Source: an uncultured Pelagibacteraceae bacterium
GTDB taxonomy: Bacteria; Pseudomonadota; Alphaproteobacteria; Pelagibacterales; Pelagibacteraceae
Reading direction: 5' to 3'
Assembly: GCA_902622545.1 (NCBI GenBank)
Contig: CACNQD010000001.1
Location: 1 to 64,000, forward strand
Length of the DNA stretch: 64,000 bases
The notes beneath the pieces were generated by a model. That model made no database searches and was not told where the DNA came from. It saw nothing but the letters and a program-made list of their open reading frames with translations. The translations under genes and the position numbers were made by a program. How positions within the stretch are numbered: the first letter of the stretch is position 1; each line of letters starts with the position of its first letter. Of this stretch, positions 53,610 to 61,138 are shown one piece after another.

Positions 53610-54529
53610 GTACTGCAATAGTAACATCAGATACATCAGAGGATCACATTACTGGTGATGGTCATCCAGAACAACCAAAAAGAGTTTCGGCAGTTGTTAA
53701 GAGATTAAAAAAGAGGAAAAATCTATTATGGGTTAAGTCAGAAAAGTTTGACCGAAAAATATTAAAAAAAGTTCATGGGTCTGATTATATTGATAACATA
53801 GAAAATTCTTTTCCATCTAGTGGTATAAAATTTTTAGATGGAGACACTATTATATCGCCTGGGAGTAAGAGCGCAACATACGATGCTGTAGGTTCTATAA
53901 TTAAAGCAATAGATGGTGTGGAGAGCAAAAAATTTAATAATGTATTTTGCGCTGTAAGGCCTCCTGGGCATCATTGTGAAAAAAATAAAGCTATGGGTTT
54001 TTGTATTTTTAATAATGCAGCAATAGGAGCTCAATATTTAATTGAAAAATACAATTACAATAAAGTATGTATCATAGATTTTGATGTTCATCATGGTAAT
54101 GGCACTCAAGATATTTTTTACGATAATAAAAAAGTTTTATATATATCAACTCATCAGTATCCTTTTTATCCTGGAACCGGATCTGAGAATGAGAAAGGCA
54201 AGTTTAATAACATATTTAATATACCTTTGCCAGCCGGCACATCTTCTGAAAATTATTTTGATGCATATAATCATGTATTAAAAAAGTTAGATGAATTTAA
54301 GCCTGAGTTTTTAATTTTTTCCGCAGGTTTCGATGCACATCAGGATGACCCTCTTGCACAATTTAAACTAAAATCGAAAGATTTTTACGAAATTACGAGA
54401 AGAACACTTCTTGCAGCAAATAAATATAATAATAGAAAAGTAGTTTCGATCTTAGAAGGTGGTTATGATTTAAATGCTCTAGCAGAAAGTGCTGACGAGC
54501 ATGTTAAAGCATTACAGGAAAATAAATAA
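53606..54529 (+). CDS. Histone-deacetylase-family amidohydrolase
   Basis: A 307-residue protein of the class II-like HDAC/acetylpolyamine amidohydrolase family. CAVRPPGHHCEKNKAMGFCIFNN contains the catalytic His pair, IDFDVHHGNGTQDIFY the Asp/His zinc ligands, and FSAGFDAHQDDPLAQ the third ligand; LEGGYDL closes the pocket. It starts with GTG, overlapping the dapE stop. Bacterial members deacetylate polyamines or small metabolites; a protein substrate is also possible. Confidence 0.92.
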   Translation: MSTAIVTSDTSEDHITGDGHPEQPKRVSAVVKRLKKRKNLLWVKSEKFDRKILKKVHGSDYIDNIENSFPSSGIKFLDGDTIISPGSKSATYDAVGSIIKAIDGVESKKFNNVFCAVRPPGHHCEKNKAMGFCIFNNAAIGAQYLIEKYNYNKVCIIDFDVHHGNGTQDIFYDNKKVLYISTHQYPFYPGTGSENEKGKFNNIFNIPLPAGTSSENYFDAYNHVLKKLDEFKPEFLIFSAGFDAHQDDPLAQFKLKSKDFYEITRRTLLAANKYNNRKVVSILEGGYDLNALAESADEHVKALQENK

Positions 54530-54540
54530 AAAATTACATA

Positions 54541-54570
54541 TTGAATATTTAAAAATAGTTACCATATAAT
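54541..54570 (+). promoter_or_regulatory. Promoter of hsp20 (heat-shock or housekeeping type)
   Basis: TTGAAT (54541-54546) and CCATATAAT (54562-54570) form a promoter. Read as TTG, 18 bases, CCATAT it fits the alphaproteobacterial RpoH pattern; read as TTGAAT, 18 bases, TATAAT it also fits the housekeeping sigma factor. The expected transcription start lies near 54576, where the leader hairpins begin. Confidence 0.55.
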
Positions 54571-54575
54571 TTTAA

Positions 54576-54623
54576 GTGTTGCCTAATGGGACACTAAGTA
54601 ACCTTGCTAACAAAGGAGGAAAA
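54576..54623 (+). promoter_or_regulatory. ROSE-like RNA thermometer in the hsp20 leader
   Basis: Two hairpins: the first pairs GUGU (54576-54579) with ACAC (54591-54594) around a CC/GG core. The second pairs CCUUGCU (54602-54608) with AGGAGG (54614-54619) across an AACAA loop: C602-G619, C603-G618, U604-A617, U605-G616, bulged G606, C607-G615, U608-A614. This covers the whole Shine-Dalgarno sequence, and the UUGCU opposite AGGA with a bulged G is the hallmark of ROSE elements, which melt on heating. Confidence 0.75.
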
Positions 54624-55070
54624 ATGACAAGTAAGGATCTATCAATCTTTAATTCATTAAGACCATTTTCTGTTGGTTTTGATGATATGTTTGAGCAATT
54701 TGAAAACATGTTAGGAAATGGAAGTTTGACAACTCAGTCAAATTATCCACCATATAACATTAGGAAAACTGGTAAAGACAGATACTCAATTGAGGTGGCT
54801 CTTGCAGGATTTAACAAAAAAGATGTTGAAGTAGAATATGAGGACAATCTTTTAACTGTAAGAACTAAGCAAGTTGAAAAATCTGATAACACTATCGAAA
54901 ATGGAGAGATTATACACAAAGGAATATCTCAAAGACAATTTACCAGATCATTTAAAATTGCTGAAGACGTAAAAGTTGGTGAAGCTAATTTGAAAGATGG
55001 GCTTTTAACTATTGAATGCGAAAGAATAGTTCCAGATTTTAAGAAAAAAAAATTAATTCAAATTAAATAA
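54624..55070 (+). CDS. hsp20: Small heat-shock protein Hsp20 (IbpA-like)
   Basis: An ATP-independent holdase of 148 residues: a short N-terminal arm, an alpha-crystallin domain (YPPYNIRKTGKDRYSIEVALAGF to ANLKDGLLTIECER) and the C-terminal tail. The ATG at 54624 was chosen because it has an AGGAGG sequence 4 bases upstream; a longer in-frame start at 54576 would run through the leader hairpins. It is preceded by a promoter and thermometer-like leader and followed by a strong hairpin. Confidence 0.95.
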   Translation: MTSKDLSIFNSLRPFSVGFDDMFEQFENMLGNGSLTTQSNYPPYNIRKTGKDRYSIEVALAGFNKKDVEVEYEDNLLTVRTKQVEKSDNTIENGEIIHKGISQRQFTRSFKIAEDVKVGEANLKDGLLTIECERIVPDFKKKKLIQIK

Positions 55071-55081
55071 GCCAAACCTTG

Positions 55082-55104
55082 CTTGTGGGGCAAAGCCCCA
55101 CAAG
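55082..55104. terminator. GC-rich hairpin between convergent genes hsp20 and lipoprotein
   Basis: A perfect 10-base stem (CTTGTGGGGC and its complement) with an AAA loop, the most GC-rich short stretch in the area. It abuts the stop of the lipoprotein gene on the opposite strand and lies 11 bases after the hsp20 stop. No good U-run follows on either strand, so it may act as a bidirectional terminator or as an mRNA 3' stabiliser. Confidence 0.65.
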
Positions 55105-55416
55105 TTAAAAACATCCTTTTGAGGAATAACCTACAACAAAATCACTTTCGTTAATTTCAAAACTTCTTTGACATTTAATCCCGTATTTCTTTGAAATATA
55201 TATAATTTTTCCCGAACCAGGTGGTTCTCCATCATTTGGCATTGTTAAATCTGGGTATCCAAATTCTGCAATTAACAAATCTTTTTTTTTATTGAGAAAT
55301 TTCATTAGATACTTATCTTCTTTTTGAATAACTTCATCAGCTTTATTCTGCACCGTTTCACAGGACGATAAAAGAACAAATAACAAAATCAAAAATATAT
55401 TAATTGTTTTTTTCAT
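55105..55416 (-). CDS. Small lipoprotein
   Basis: A 103-residue protein from ATG 55416 with a type II signal peptide: MKKTINIFLILLFVLLSSC, in which LLSSC is the lipobox. The mature part includes EFGYPDLTMPNDGEPPG, IIYISKKYGIKCQRSFEI and a C-terminal Cys (SSKGCF). This layout resembles small outer-membrane-associated SmpA/OmlA-like proteins, but the resemblance is weak. Function unknown. Confidence 0.75.
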   Translation of the reverse strand: MKKTINIFLILLFVLLSSCETVQNKADEVIQKEDKYLMKFLNKKKDLLIAEFGYPDLTMPNDGEPPGSGKIIYISKKYGIKCQRSFEINESDFVVGYSSKGCF

Positions 55417-55529
55417 TAGATTGAATATTAGCACAGGAGAAATTATTAAAAATAAACTTATAGTTGAATATTGTGAATAAAGAATATTTTATTAAGGAAT
55501 TATTTTATTAATCTGATAATTTTTAAATC

Positions 55530-55535
55530 GGGAGG
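55530..55535 (+). promoter_or_regulatory. Strong Shine-Dalgarno sequence of the purine permease
   Basis: GGGAGG stands 4 bases before the ATG at 55540. Most genes here have only weak Shine-Dalgarno sequences, so this one fixes the start. No purine riboswitch signature is seen in the leader. Confidence 0.7.
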
Positions 55536-55539
55536 AATT

Positions 55540-56850
55540 ATGCTAGACAAATATTTCGAATATAAAAAACATAAAACAGATTTTAGAACTGAGGTTATTG
55601 CGGGTGTAACTACATTTTTAACAATGGCCTATATAATGTTTCTAAACCCTTTTATTTTATCGGGAGAATTCGCTGGACCTGAAAAAGGTTTTTTTGATTT
55701 TGGTGCAGTATTTACAGCCACAATTTTAGCAACCGCTCTTGCTTGTTTCATAATGGCTTTTTATGGAAAAACTTGGCCAATAGGACTTGCTCCAGGTATG
55801 GGAATAAATGCTTTTGTAGCTTTTGGTGTAGTTGCAGGCATGGGTTACACTCCACAAGCTGCTTTAGGTGCAGTTTTAGTAGCTGGAATATTATTTTTAA
55901 TTATTTCTCTTACACCTTTAAGAGCATGGTTAATAAATTCAATTCCAAAAAGTTTAAAATTAGGAATTGGAGCAGGTATAGGATTATTCCTAGCCATAAT
56001 AGGATTGGAAATTATGGGAGTTGTTGGAGATCATCCGGTTACTTTAGTAACTCTCGGTGATTTAAAAAATCCTTTAGTGCTATTAGGGTGCTTGGCTTTT
56101 GTTGCTATGGTTGTTCTTGAAAAACTTAAAGTTAAAGGAAATATTATAATTGGAATAATTGCTTTTAGTATAGTTGCATGGGTAACGGGCTTAGCAAAAT
56201 TTAACGGGGTAGTAAGCTCACCTCCGCCAATGACATATTTATTCGATTTCGATTTAAAAGCGGCTTTATCAGCAAGTATGTCTACTGTGGTCTTTACATT
56301 GTTATTTATTGATTTTTTTGATACTGCAGGAACATTAACATCTGTAGCTAATGTTGCTGGAAAAGTAGATAGTAAAGGTAGAGTTACAGATATAAATAAA
56401 GCCATGATGTCTGACAGTGTTGCTACTGTTGCTGGCGCTATGATGGGCACAACGACTGTAACAAGCTATGTAGAGTCCGGTGCTGGTGTTAAAGCAGGTG
56501 GAAGAACAGGGATGACCTCTTTGGTAATTGGAATCCTGTTTTTATCATGCTTATTCTTTTCTCCTCTTGCAACAAGTTTGCCTAAGGAAATTGACGGAGC
56601 TGCACTTCTATATGTTGCTGTTCTTTTTGTAAGAAACATTACGGATATTGAGTGGAATGATATAGCAGAATCTGCTCCCTCAATTGTAGCAATGATAACA
56701 ATGCCACTTACTTATAGTATTAGTAATGGAATTGCTTTAGCTTTTATATCTTATGCTTTGATTAAAATATTTACAGGAAAAATATCTAATACTTCTCCAG
56801 CTATTTGGTTAATAGCAGTTTTGAGCGTAATAAGTTTTCTTGTAGCTTAG
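55540..56850 (+). CDS. NCS2 family purine permease (AzgA-like)
   Basis: A 436-residue secondary transporter with about a dozen membrane segments. Landmarks of the AzgA/GhxP subgroup are TEVIAGVTTFLTMAYIMFLNP near the N-terminus, GLAPGMGINAF, FIDFFDTAGTLTSVANVAG and GTTTVTSYVESGAGVKAGGRTG. The expected substrates are hypoxanthine, guanine or adenine, taken up with protons. It faces a phosphoribosyltransferase gene, which would trap the imported base. Confidence 0.92.
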   Translation: MLDKYFEYKKHKTDFRTEVIAGVTTFLTMAYIMFLNPFILSGEFAGPEKGFFDFGAVFTATILATALACFIMAFYGKTWPIGLAPGMGINAFVAFGVVAGMGYTPQAALGAVLVAGILFLIISLTPLRAWLINSIPKSLKLGIGAGIGLFLAIIGLEIMGVVGDHPVTLVTLGDLKNPLVLLGCLAFVAMVVLEKLKVKGNIIIGIIAFSIVAWVTGLAKFNGVVSSPPPMTYLFDFDLKAALSASMSTVVFTLLFIDFFDTAGTLTSVANVAGKVDSKGRVTDINKAMMSDSVATVAGAMMGTTTVTSYVESGAGVKAGGRTGMTSLVIGILFLSCLFFSPLATSLPKEIDGAALLYVAVLFVRNITDIEWNDIAESAPSIVAMITMPLTYSISNGIALAFISYALIKIFTGKISNTSPAIWLIAVLSVISFLVA

Positions 56851-56857
56851 AATTTAG

Positions 56858-56885
56858 GAGGGGCTGGCCAATAAACTAGCCCCTT
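56858..56885. terminator. Hairpin between purine permease and phosphoribosyltransferase
   Basis: GGGGCT (56860-56865) pairs with AGCCCC (56878-56883), extended by A-T and G-T pairs, followed on the plus strand by TTTACTTT. It lies between the two convergent stops and can serve as terminator for the permease and possibly for the opposite gene. Confidence 0.6.
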
Positions 56886-57415
56886 TACTTTAATTCTTTT
56901 TTTAAATCTTCTATAGAAATTAATTCTCTTAATTCGTAAGGAAACACAATCCAAGGATTATCCTGTAAATTGTGAACTATATAGTCTGATTTAAAGTTAG
57001 ATTTTTCTTTTTTATAAAGCACAGCTGATTTAAAGTTAATTTTTTTATCTTTAAAGTCTTTATAATTTTCTAGCCATTTTAAAGTTTTTTCTAGAGTTAC
57101 ACCTGTATCAATTAGGTCGTCAGTTACTAATATATTTTCTCCATAACTCTTTGAGGTAGTTGATAAATCTCTTGCAAAAGTCAATTCATTTTGTTTATCA
57201 GCAATTTGATTATTTTTTTCTGCTGAATAACTCTCAACGCCTAAATATCCGCATTTTACATTGAAGATTCTACTTAAAATATCACCTACTCTAAGACCAC
57301 CTCTTGCAATACATATTATAAAGCTAGGCTTGAAGCCACTGTCGCTAATTTGGACAGCCAGATTATCTATGGACTTATTGTATGTATCCCAATCAATAAT
57401 AAGTTTTTTTGACAT
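56885..57415 (-). CDS. Purine phosphoribosyltransferase (xanthine/guanine type)
   Basis: A 176-residue type I PRTase: FIICIARGGLRVGDILSRIF near the N-terminus and the PRPP-binding ILVTDDLIDTGVTLEKTL. WIVFPYEL near the C-terminus is typical of the Gpt group (hood region with Trp). It is convergent with the NCS2 permease, which supports purine salvage. Exact base specificity (xanthine, guanine or hypoxanthine) is not settled by the sequence. Confidence 0.85.
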   Translation of the reverse strand: MSKKLIIDWDTYNKSIDNLAVQISDSGFKPSFIICIARGGLRVGDILSRIFNVKCGYLGVESYSAEKNNQIADKQNELTFARDLSTTSKSYGENILVTDDLIDTGVTLEKTLKWLENYKDFKDKKINFKSAVLYKKEKSNFKSDYIVHNLQDNPWIVFPYELRELISIEDLKKELK

Positions 57416-57464
57416 TTAAAAATTTTATTACATGAAAAAATGCAGAAAAAGTAAAGATATTTTT

Positions 57465-58091
57465 CTAATATTGTATTGGTTCATCATCTATTGATCTCCA
57501 TAAATACCAGGTAGCTACAGTACAATAAGGAGTAAATCTTTTATTAAGCTTATTTACGAAATTTTTTGGAGGGTGATATTTTTTTTTATAGTTATTTGAA
57601 ATAGCTCTTAAAAGGCCAATGTCTTGTATTGGCCAAATGTTTGATCTATTTAAATTAAAAATTAGTATCATTTCTGCAGACCATCTCCCAATTTGACGTA
57701 AATCAGAGAGATATTCAATTGCTTCTTCATCACTCATATATTTAATTTTTTTTGTATCGAAGGTTTTATTCTTAATTTTTTTTGCAAGTTCTTGAATACC
57801 TTTTATTTTTTGTCTACTTAAACCACACTTTTTAAGTTTTAATTTATTTAACACTACAATATTACCAGGCTTTATTTTACCTTTACATGCTTTTGAAAAT
57901 TTTTTAAAAACCGAGTTAGCGGCTGCGACACTTATTTGTTGACCAATAATGCTTTTACATAAAGAATAAAATAAATCTTTACGGGTTGTTAAGGTCTTAT
58001 CAGGATATTTTAGTATTAACTCTTTCATTATTTTATCTTTTTTAGATAAAACATTTATCGCTTTATTCCAATAATGCGGTTTTTTAGTCAT
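57465..58091 (-). CDS. DNA-3-methyladenine glycosylase II (AlkA-like)
   Basis: A 208-residue HhH-GPD base-excision repair glycosylase: CKSIIGQQISVAAANSVFKKF, the hairpin LRQIGRWSAEMIL, and the catalytic Asp in WPIQDIGLLRAI. The E. coli AlkA N-terminal domain is absent, as in most short alphaproteobacterial members. It removes alkylated purines. Overlaps the DMT gene by 8 bases. Confidence 0.9.
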   Translation of the reverse strand: MTKKPHYWNKAINVLSKKDKIMKELILKYPDKTLTTRKDLFYSLCKSIIGQQISVAAANSVFKKFSKACKGKIKPGNIVVLNKLKLKKCGLSRQKIKGIQELAKKIKNKTFDTKKIKYMSDEEAIEYLSDLRQIGRWSAEMILIFNLNRSNIWPIQDIGLLRAISNNYKKKYHPPKNFVNKLNKRFTPYCTVATWYLWRSIDDEPIQY

Positions 58092-58965
58092 GTCTTTGTA
58101 TTGTGGGTACTTTTTTAATTATTATTTCACGTCTAAAAATTATAATTGAAGATAAGATTACTAATAATCCGCCAATTAATGATTTCAAAGATGGAACTTC
58201 ACCCCATATTAAATAACCAAAAAAAATAGCAAATACTAATCCTAAATATTTTAATGGAGTAACTAAAGATACCTCAGAAAATTTATAAGATTGGCTTAGC
58301 CAGAGGTTTGCAACACCACCAAACAAACCAACAAGAGATAAAACAAAAAAATCAAAAAAGGAAGGTATTTTCCAACCATAAGGTAAAGTACATAATCCAG
58401 CAATTGTGATTGCTATTGAAAAATTTAATGAAATTAACCAAACTGGTTCAGTTGAAGAAAGTTGTCTTATTGCAATTGCAACATATGAAAGACCAATACA
58501 AAAAATTATTGGGAAGATATAATAAATATTTAAACTTTCAAAACCTGGCTCTGTAATAATTAGAATTCCTACAAATCCAATTACTACAGCAAGCCATCTA
58601 TAAATACCAACTCTCTCACTTAAAAAAAATATTGAAAAAATAGTTGTAAATATAGGTGCAGCAAATGATATGCTAACTACAGTAGCTAAAGGTAAGTTTC
58701 TTAGTGCAATAAATATTGCTACCATTGCTATAAGACCTACGAAACACCTTAAAAAATGTAAAAATGCTCTTTTTGTTTGATAAAAATTATTTATTCTATT
58801 TTTAGGTATTACAAAAAAATAAAATACTATCCCAAAAAAACCTCTAAAAAAAACAACTTGACCAAGTGGGTAATCTGCAGTCCATTTTATTATTAAATCC
58901 ATTAGTGAAAAAGCGCACACTGATAGAAACATGTACAAAAAACCTAATTGATTTTTACTGAGCAT
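58084..58965 (-). CDS. DMT superfamily transporter (EamA domains)
   Basis: A 293-residue membrane protein with ten predicted helices in two EamA repeats: FSLMDLIIKWTADYPLGQVVFFRGFFG in the first and LVTPLKYLGLVFAIFFGYLIWGEVPS in the second. Such permeases export amino acids or metabolites; SAM and nucleotide-sugar transport are other options. No substrate hint from neighbours. Probably co-transcribed with the glycosylase gene, which overlaps it by 8 bases. Confidence 0.88.
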   Translation of the reverse strand: MLSKNQLGFLYMFLSVCAFSLMDLIIKWTADYPLGQVVFFRGFFGIVFYFFVIPKNRINNFYQTKRAFLHFLRCFVGLIAMVAIFIALRNLPLATVVSISFAAPIFTTIFSIFFLSERVGIYRWLAVVIGFVGILIITEPGFESLNIYYIFPIIFCIGLSYVAIAIRQLSSTEPVWLISLNFSIAITIAGLCTLPYGWKIPSFFDFFVLSLVGLFGGVANLWLSQSYKFSEVSLVTPLKYLGLVFAIFFGYLIWGEVPSLKSLIGGLLVILSSIIIFRREIIIKKVPTIQRHD

Positions 58966-59009
58966 ATGATTAACTCAATATACTATTAGATACTTTAATT
59001 TAATAATCA

Positions 59010-59456
59010 ATGGAAATAGCAATCTTAGGTTTAGGATGTTTTTGGGGACCAGAAAGAAAATTTGGTGAAATAGACGGTGTAACTAATACTGAAGTAGGAT
59101 ACTGCGGCGGAAAAAATAAAGATACAAATTATCAAGAAGTTTGCACTGGTAACACCGGACATGCTGAAGTAGTAAAAATTGAGTTTGATGAAAATATCAT
59201 TTCATATGAAAAAATAATAAATCTATTTTTTGATTTTCATGATCCAACTACTCTTGACCGACAAGGTCCAGATATAGGAACTCAGTATAGAAGTGAAATT
59301 TTCTATTTAAATGAAATCCAAAAAAAAGTAGCTGGAAAAGTTTTAGATAAGAGAAATTTAGATTTTAAAGGCAGGATTGTTACAAAAATAACTGAGGTTT
59401 TAAATTATTGTAAGGCAGAGGAATATCATCAAAAATATCTTATGAAAAATCTATGA
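59010..59456 (+). CDS. msrA: Peptide methionine sulfoxide reductase MsrA
   Basis: Repairs Met-S-sulfoxide. At 148 residues this is a compact form. The catalytic GLGCFWGPE (Cys10), GYCGGKNKDTNYQEVCTGNTGHAE and FFDFHDPTTLDRQGPDIGTQYRS are intact. C-terminal CKAEEYHQKYL carries a possible resolving Cys. The stop overlaps the sulfurtransferase start by 4 bases. Confidence 0.95.
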   Translation: MEIAILGLGCFWGPERKFGEIDGVTNTEVGYCGGKNKDTNYQEVCTGNTGHAEVVKIEFDENIISYEKIINLFFDFHDPTTLDRQGPDIGTQYRSEIFYLNEIQKKVAGKVLDKRNLDFKGRIVTKITEVLNYCKAEEYHQKYLMKNL

Positions 59457-60277
59457 GTCTAGTTTCAACAAACTTTGCAGAAAAAAATTTAAAAGAATTT
59501 AAAGTTATTGATGCTTCATGGCATTTACCAACTGAAAATAGGGATCCTTATTTAGAATATAAGGAGAGTCATATTCCTAACTCTGTTTTTTTCGACCTAG
59601 ACAATACATCTGAAAAAAATACTGATCTCCCTCACATGTTACCTTCTGAGGATCAATGGAGCAAAAGTATTTCTAAGTTGGGCATTTCTAATAATGACAA
59701 AATTCTTATATACGATAACTCAAGATTATATTCTGCTTGCAGATGTTGGTTTTCTTTTTTGTATTTTGGGCATGACATTGAAAAATTATATATTTTAAAC
59801 GGAGGATTAAAAAAATGGAAACAAGAGAATAAAGATTTAACTAATGAGAAAACCAATATCGTAACTTCAAATTACAAAGCAATTAAAAAAGAAAATTATG
59901 TTTTTAATATGAGCCAAATAAATGAAAACATTGATTCAAATAATTTTGCAGTTGTTGATGCAAGAAGTCATAAAAGATTTAATGGAGAAATAGATGAACC
60001 TAGAAAAGGATTAAGAAAAGGAAGTATAAAAAATTCTTTATGTTTGCCTTACGGAGAATGTATAAATCAAATTACAAACGAATTAAAAACCAAGGACGAA
60101 CTTAAGTTAATTTTTGAAAAAATAATAAAAACAAAGAACAATAATAAATTTGTTTTTACTTGTGGATCGGGAGTCACCGCTTCTGTGTTAGCATATGCTT
60201 ATAAGATAGTAAATAATGACTACCAGCCAATTATTTATGATGGATCTTGGAGTGAATATGGTAAGTATTCACCATGA
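59453..60277 (+). CDS. sseA: Sulfurtransferase (3-mercaptopyruvate/thiosulfate type)
   Basis: A 274-residue protein with two rhodanese domains: an inactive first domain (DASWHLPTENRDP, ILIYDNSRLYSACRCWF) and a second with catalytic Cys in FTCGSGVTASVLA. The CGSGVTA loop is typical of 3-mercaptopyruvate sulfurtransferase. Coupled to msrA and to the adaptor gene by 4-base overlaps, so it could take part in redox or sulfur detoxification. Confidence 0.92.
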   Translation: MSLVSTNFAEKNLKEFKVIDASWHLPTENRDPYLEYKESHIPNSVFFDLDNTSEKNTDLPHMLPSEDQWSKSISKLGISNNDKILIYDNSRLYSACRCWFSFLYFGHDIEKLYILNGGLKKWKQENKDLTNEKTNIVTSNYKAIKKENYVFNMSQINENIDSNNFAVVDARSHKRFNGEIDEPRKGLRKGSIKNSLCLPYGECINQITNELKTKDELKLIFEKIIKTKNNNKFVFTCGSGVTASVLAYAYKIVNNDYQPIIYDGSWSEYGKYSP

Positions 60278-61137
60278 TAAAATCGAAAAAAATTCAATTT
60301 TTTTTAGTAGTTTTATTAATTATTATTATTTCAGTAATAGTAGGCAGGCATTTTGTTACTAAACACTTTGTAAAAAAATTTTCTAAGATGCCGCCACCAG
60401 GTGTAATAGTTAACTCTGTAAGTAAGTCTACATTTTATGAAAGTATAGAAACTTTTGGAACTGCATTATCTCTTAAAAATAAAAATTATAGAATTAAAAA
60501 AAGTGAAATATTAAACGAAAATATAATTATAGGTAAGATTGTTGAGAAAGGGGAAGTTATTTTTGAAACTTCAGATGAAAAAATTGTTGCACCTTTTAAG
60601 GGTGTTTTGGGAAAAAGAGAGATAGCACAAGGAGTTTTGGGAACTGAGTCTTTTATATTAACCTTGGATGATACAACATCAATATTGCTAAATATAAAAG
60701 TTCCTGAAATATATTTAAACATATTAAAACCTGGGCTTTCAGCTGAAGTTAAATCAGATTCGTTTGAAAAAAAATTTTACGGTACTATAGAGTCTGTGAG
60801 TTCAAGGGTAGACCCCAGTACAAGATCTGTGCTTGCAAGTATAATTGTTGAAAATAAAGACTTAAAGTTAATTCCAGGTATGCTTTTAGATATAAAAATA
60901 ATTTACGATAAGGAGGAACAATTAGGAATTCCTGAAAATTCACTTTTAATTCAAGGTGAAACTGCTTTTGTCTACAAAGTTCTGGAAGATAATACAGTCA
61001 ATAAGATCAAAGTGAAAATAGGAAAGAGAAACTTTGGTAAAGTTTCTATAATTGATGGATTGTCTTTAGGAGACAAAATAGTTACCGAGGGAATATCAAA
61101 GGTAAGAGACAAAATTAAAATAAAAATTTTAAATTAA
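60274..61137 (+). CDS. RND efflux periplasmic adaptor (HlyD/AcrA-like)
   Basis: A 287-residue membrane-fusion protein: one N-terminal helix (about 6-27), then a short lipoyl/barrel domain. Typical pieces are VNSVSKSTFYESIETFGTA, GKIVEKGEVIFETSD, VAPFKGVLGKREIAQG, VSSRVDPSTRSVLASIIVENK and GIPENSLLIQGETAFVYKV. The long coiled-coil hairpin of AcrA is missing, as in MexH/VexC-like short adaptors. The RND pump gene starts one base after its stop codon. Confidence 0.9.
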   Translation: MIKSKKIQFFLVVLLIIIISVIVGRHFVTKHFVKKFSKMPPPGVIVNSVSKSTFYESIETFGTALSLKNKNYRIKKSEILNENIIIGKIVEKGEVIFETSDEKIVAPFKGVLGKREIAQGVLGTESFILTLDDTTSILLNIKVPEIYLNILKPGLSAEVKSDSFEKKFYGTIESVSSRVDPSTRSVLASIIVENKDLKLIPGMLLDIKIIYDKEEQLGIPENSLLIQGETAFVYKVLEDNTVNKIKVKIGKRNFGKVSIIDGLSLGDKIVTEGISKVRDKIKIKILN

Positions 61138-61138
61138 A

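Noticed and set aside
54576-54623. Longer start for hsp20 (TTG at 54576)
   Set aside because: It would translate the leader hairpins and the Shine-Dalgarno sequence; the ATG at 54624 has an ideal AGGAGG.
55435-55539. Purine riboswitch before the NCS2 permease
   Set aside because: No three-way-junction core sequence is visible; only AT-rich sequence and a Shine-Dalgarno site.
55743-56060. Cys/Phe-rich 105-residue reading frame
   Set aside because: It lies entirely inside the NCS2 permease gene in another frame with biased composition; a shadow.
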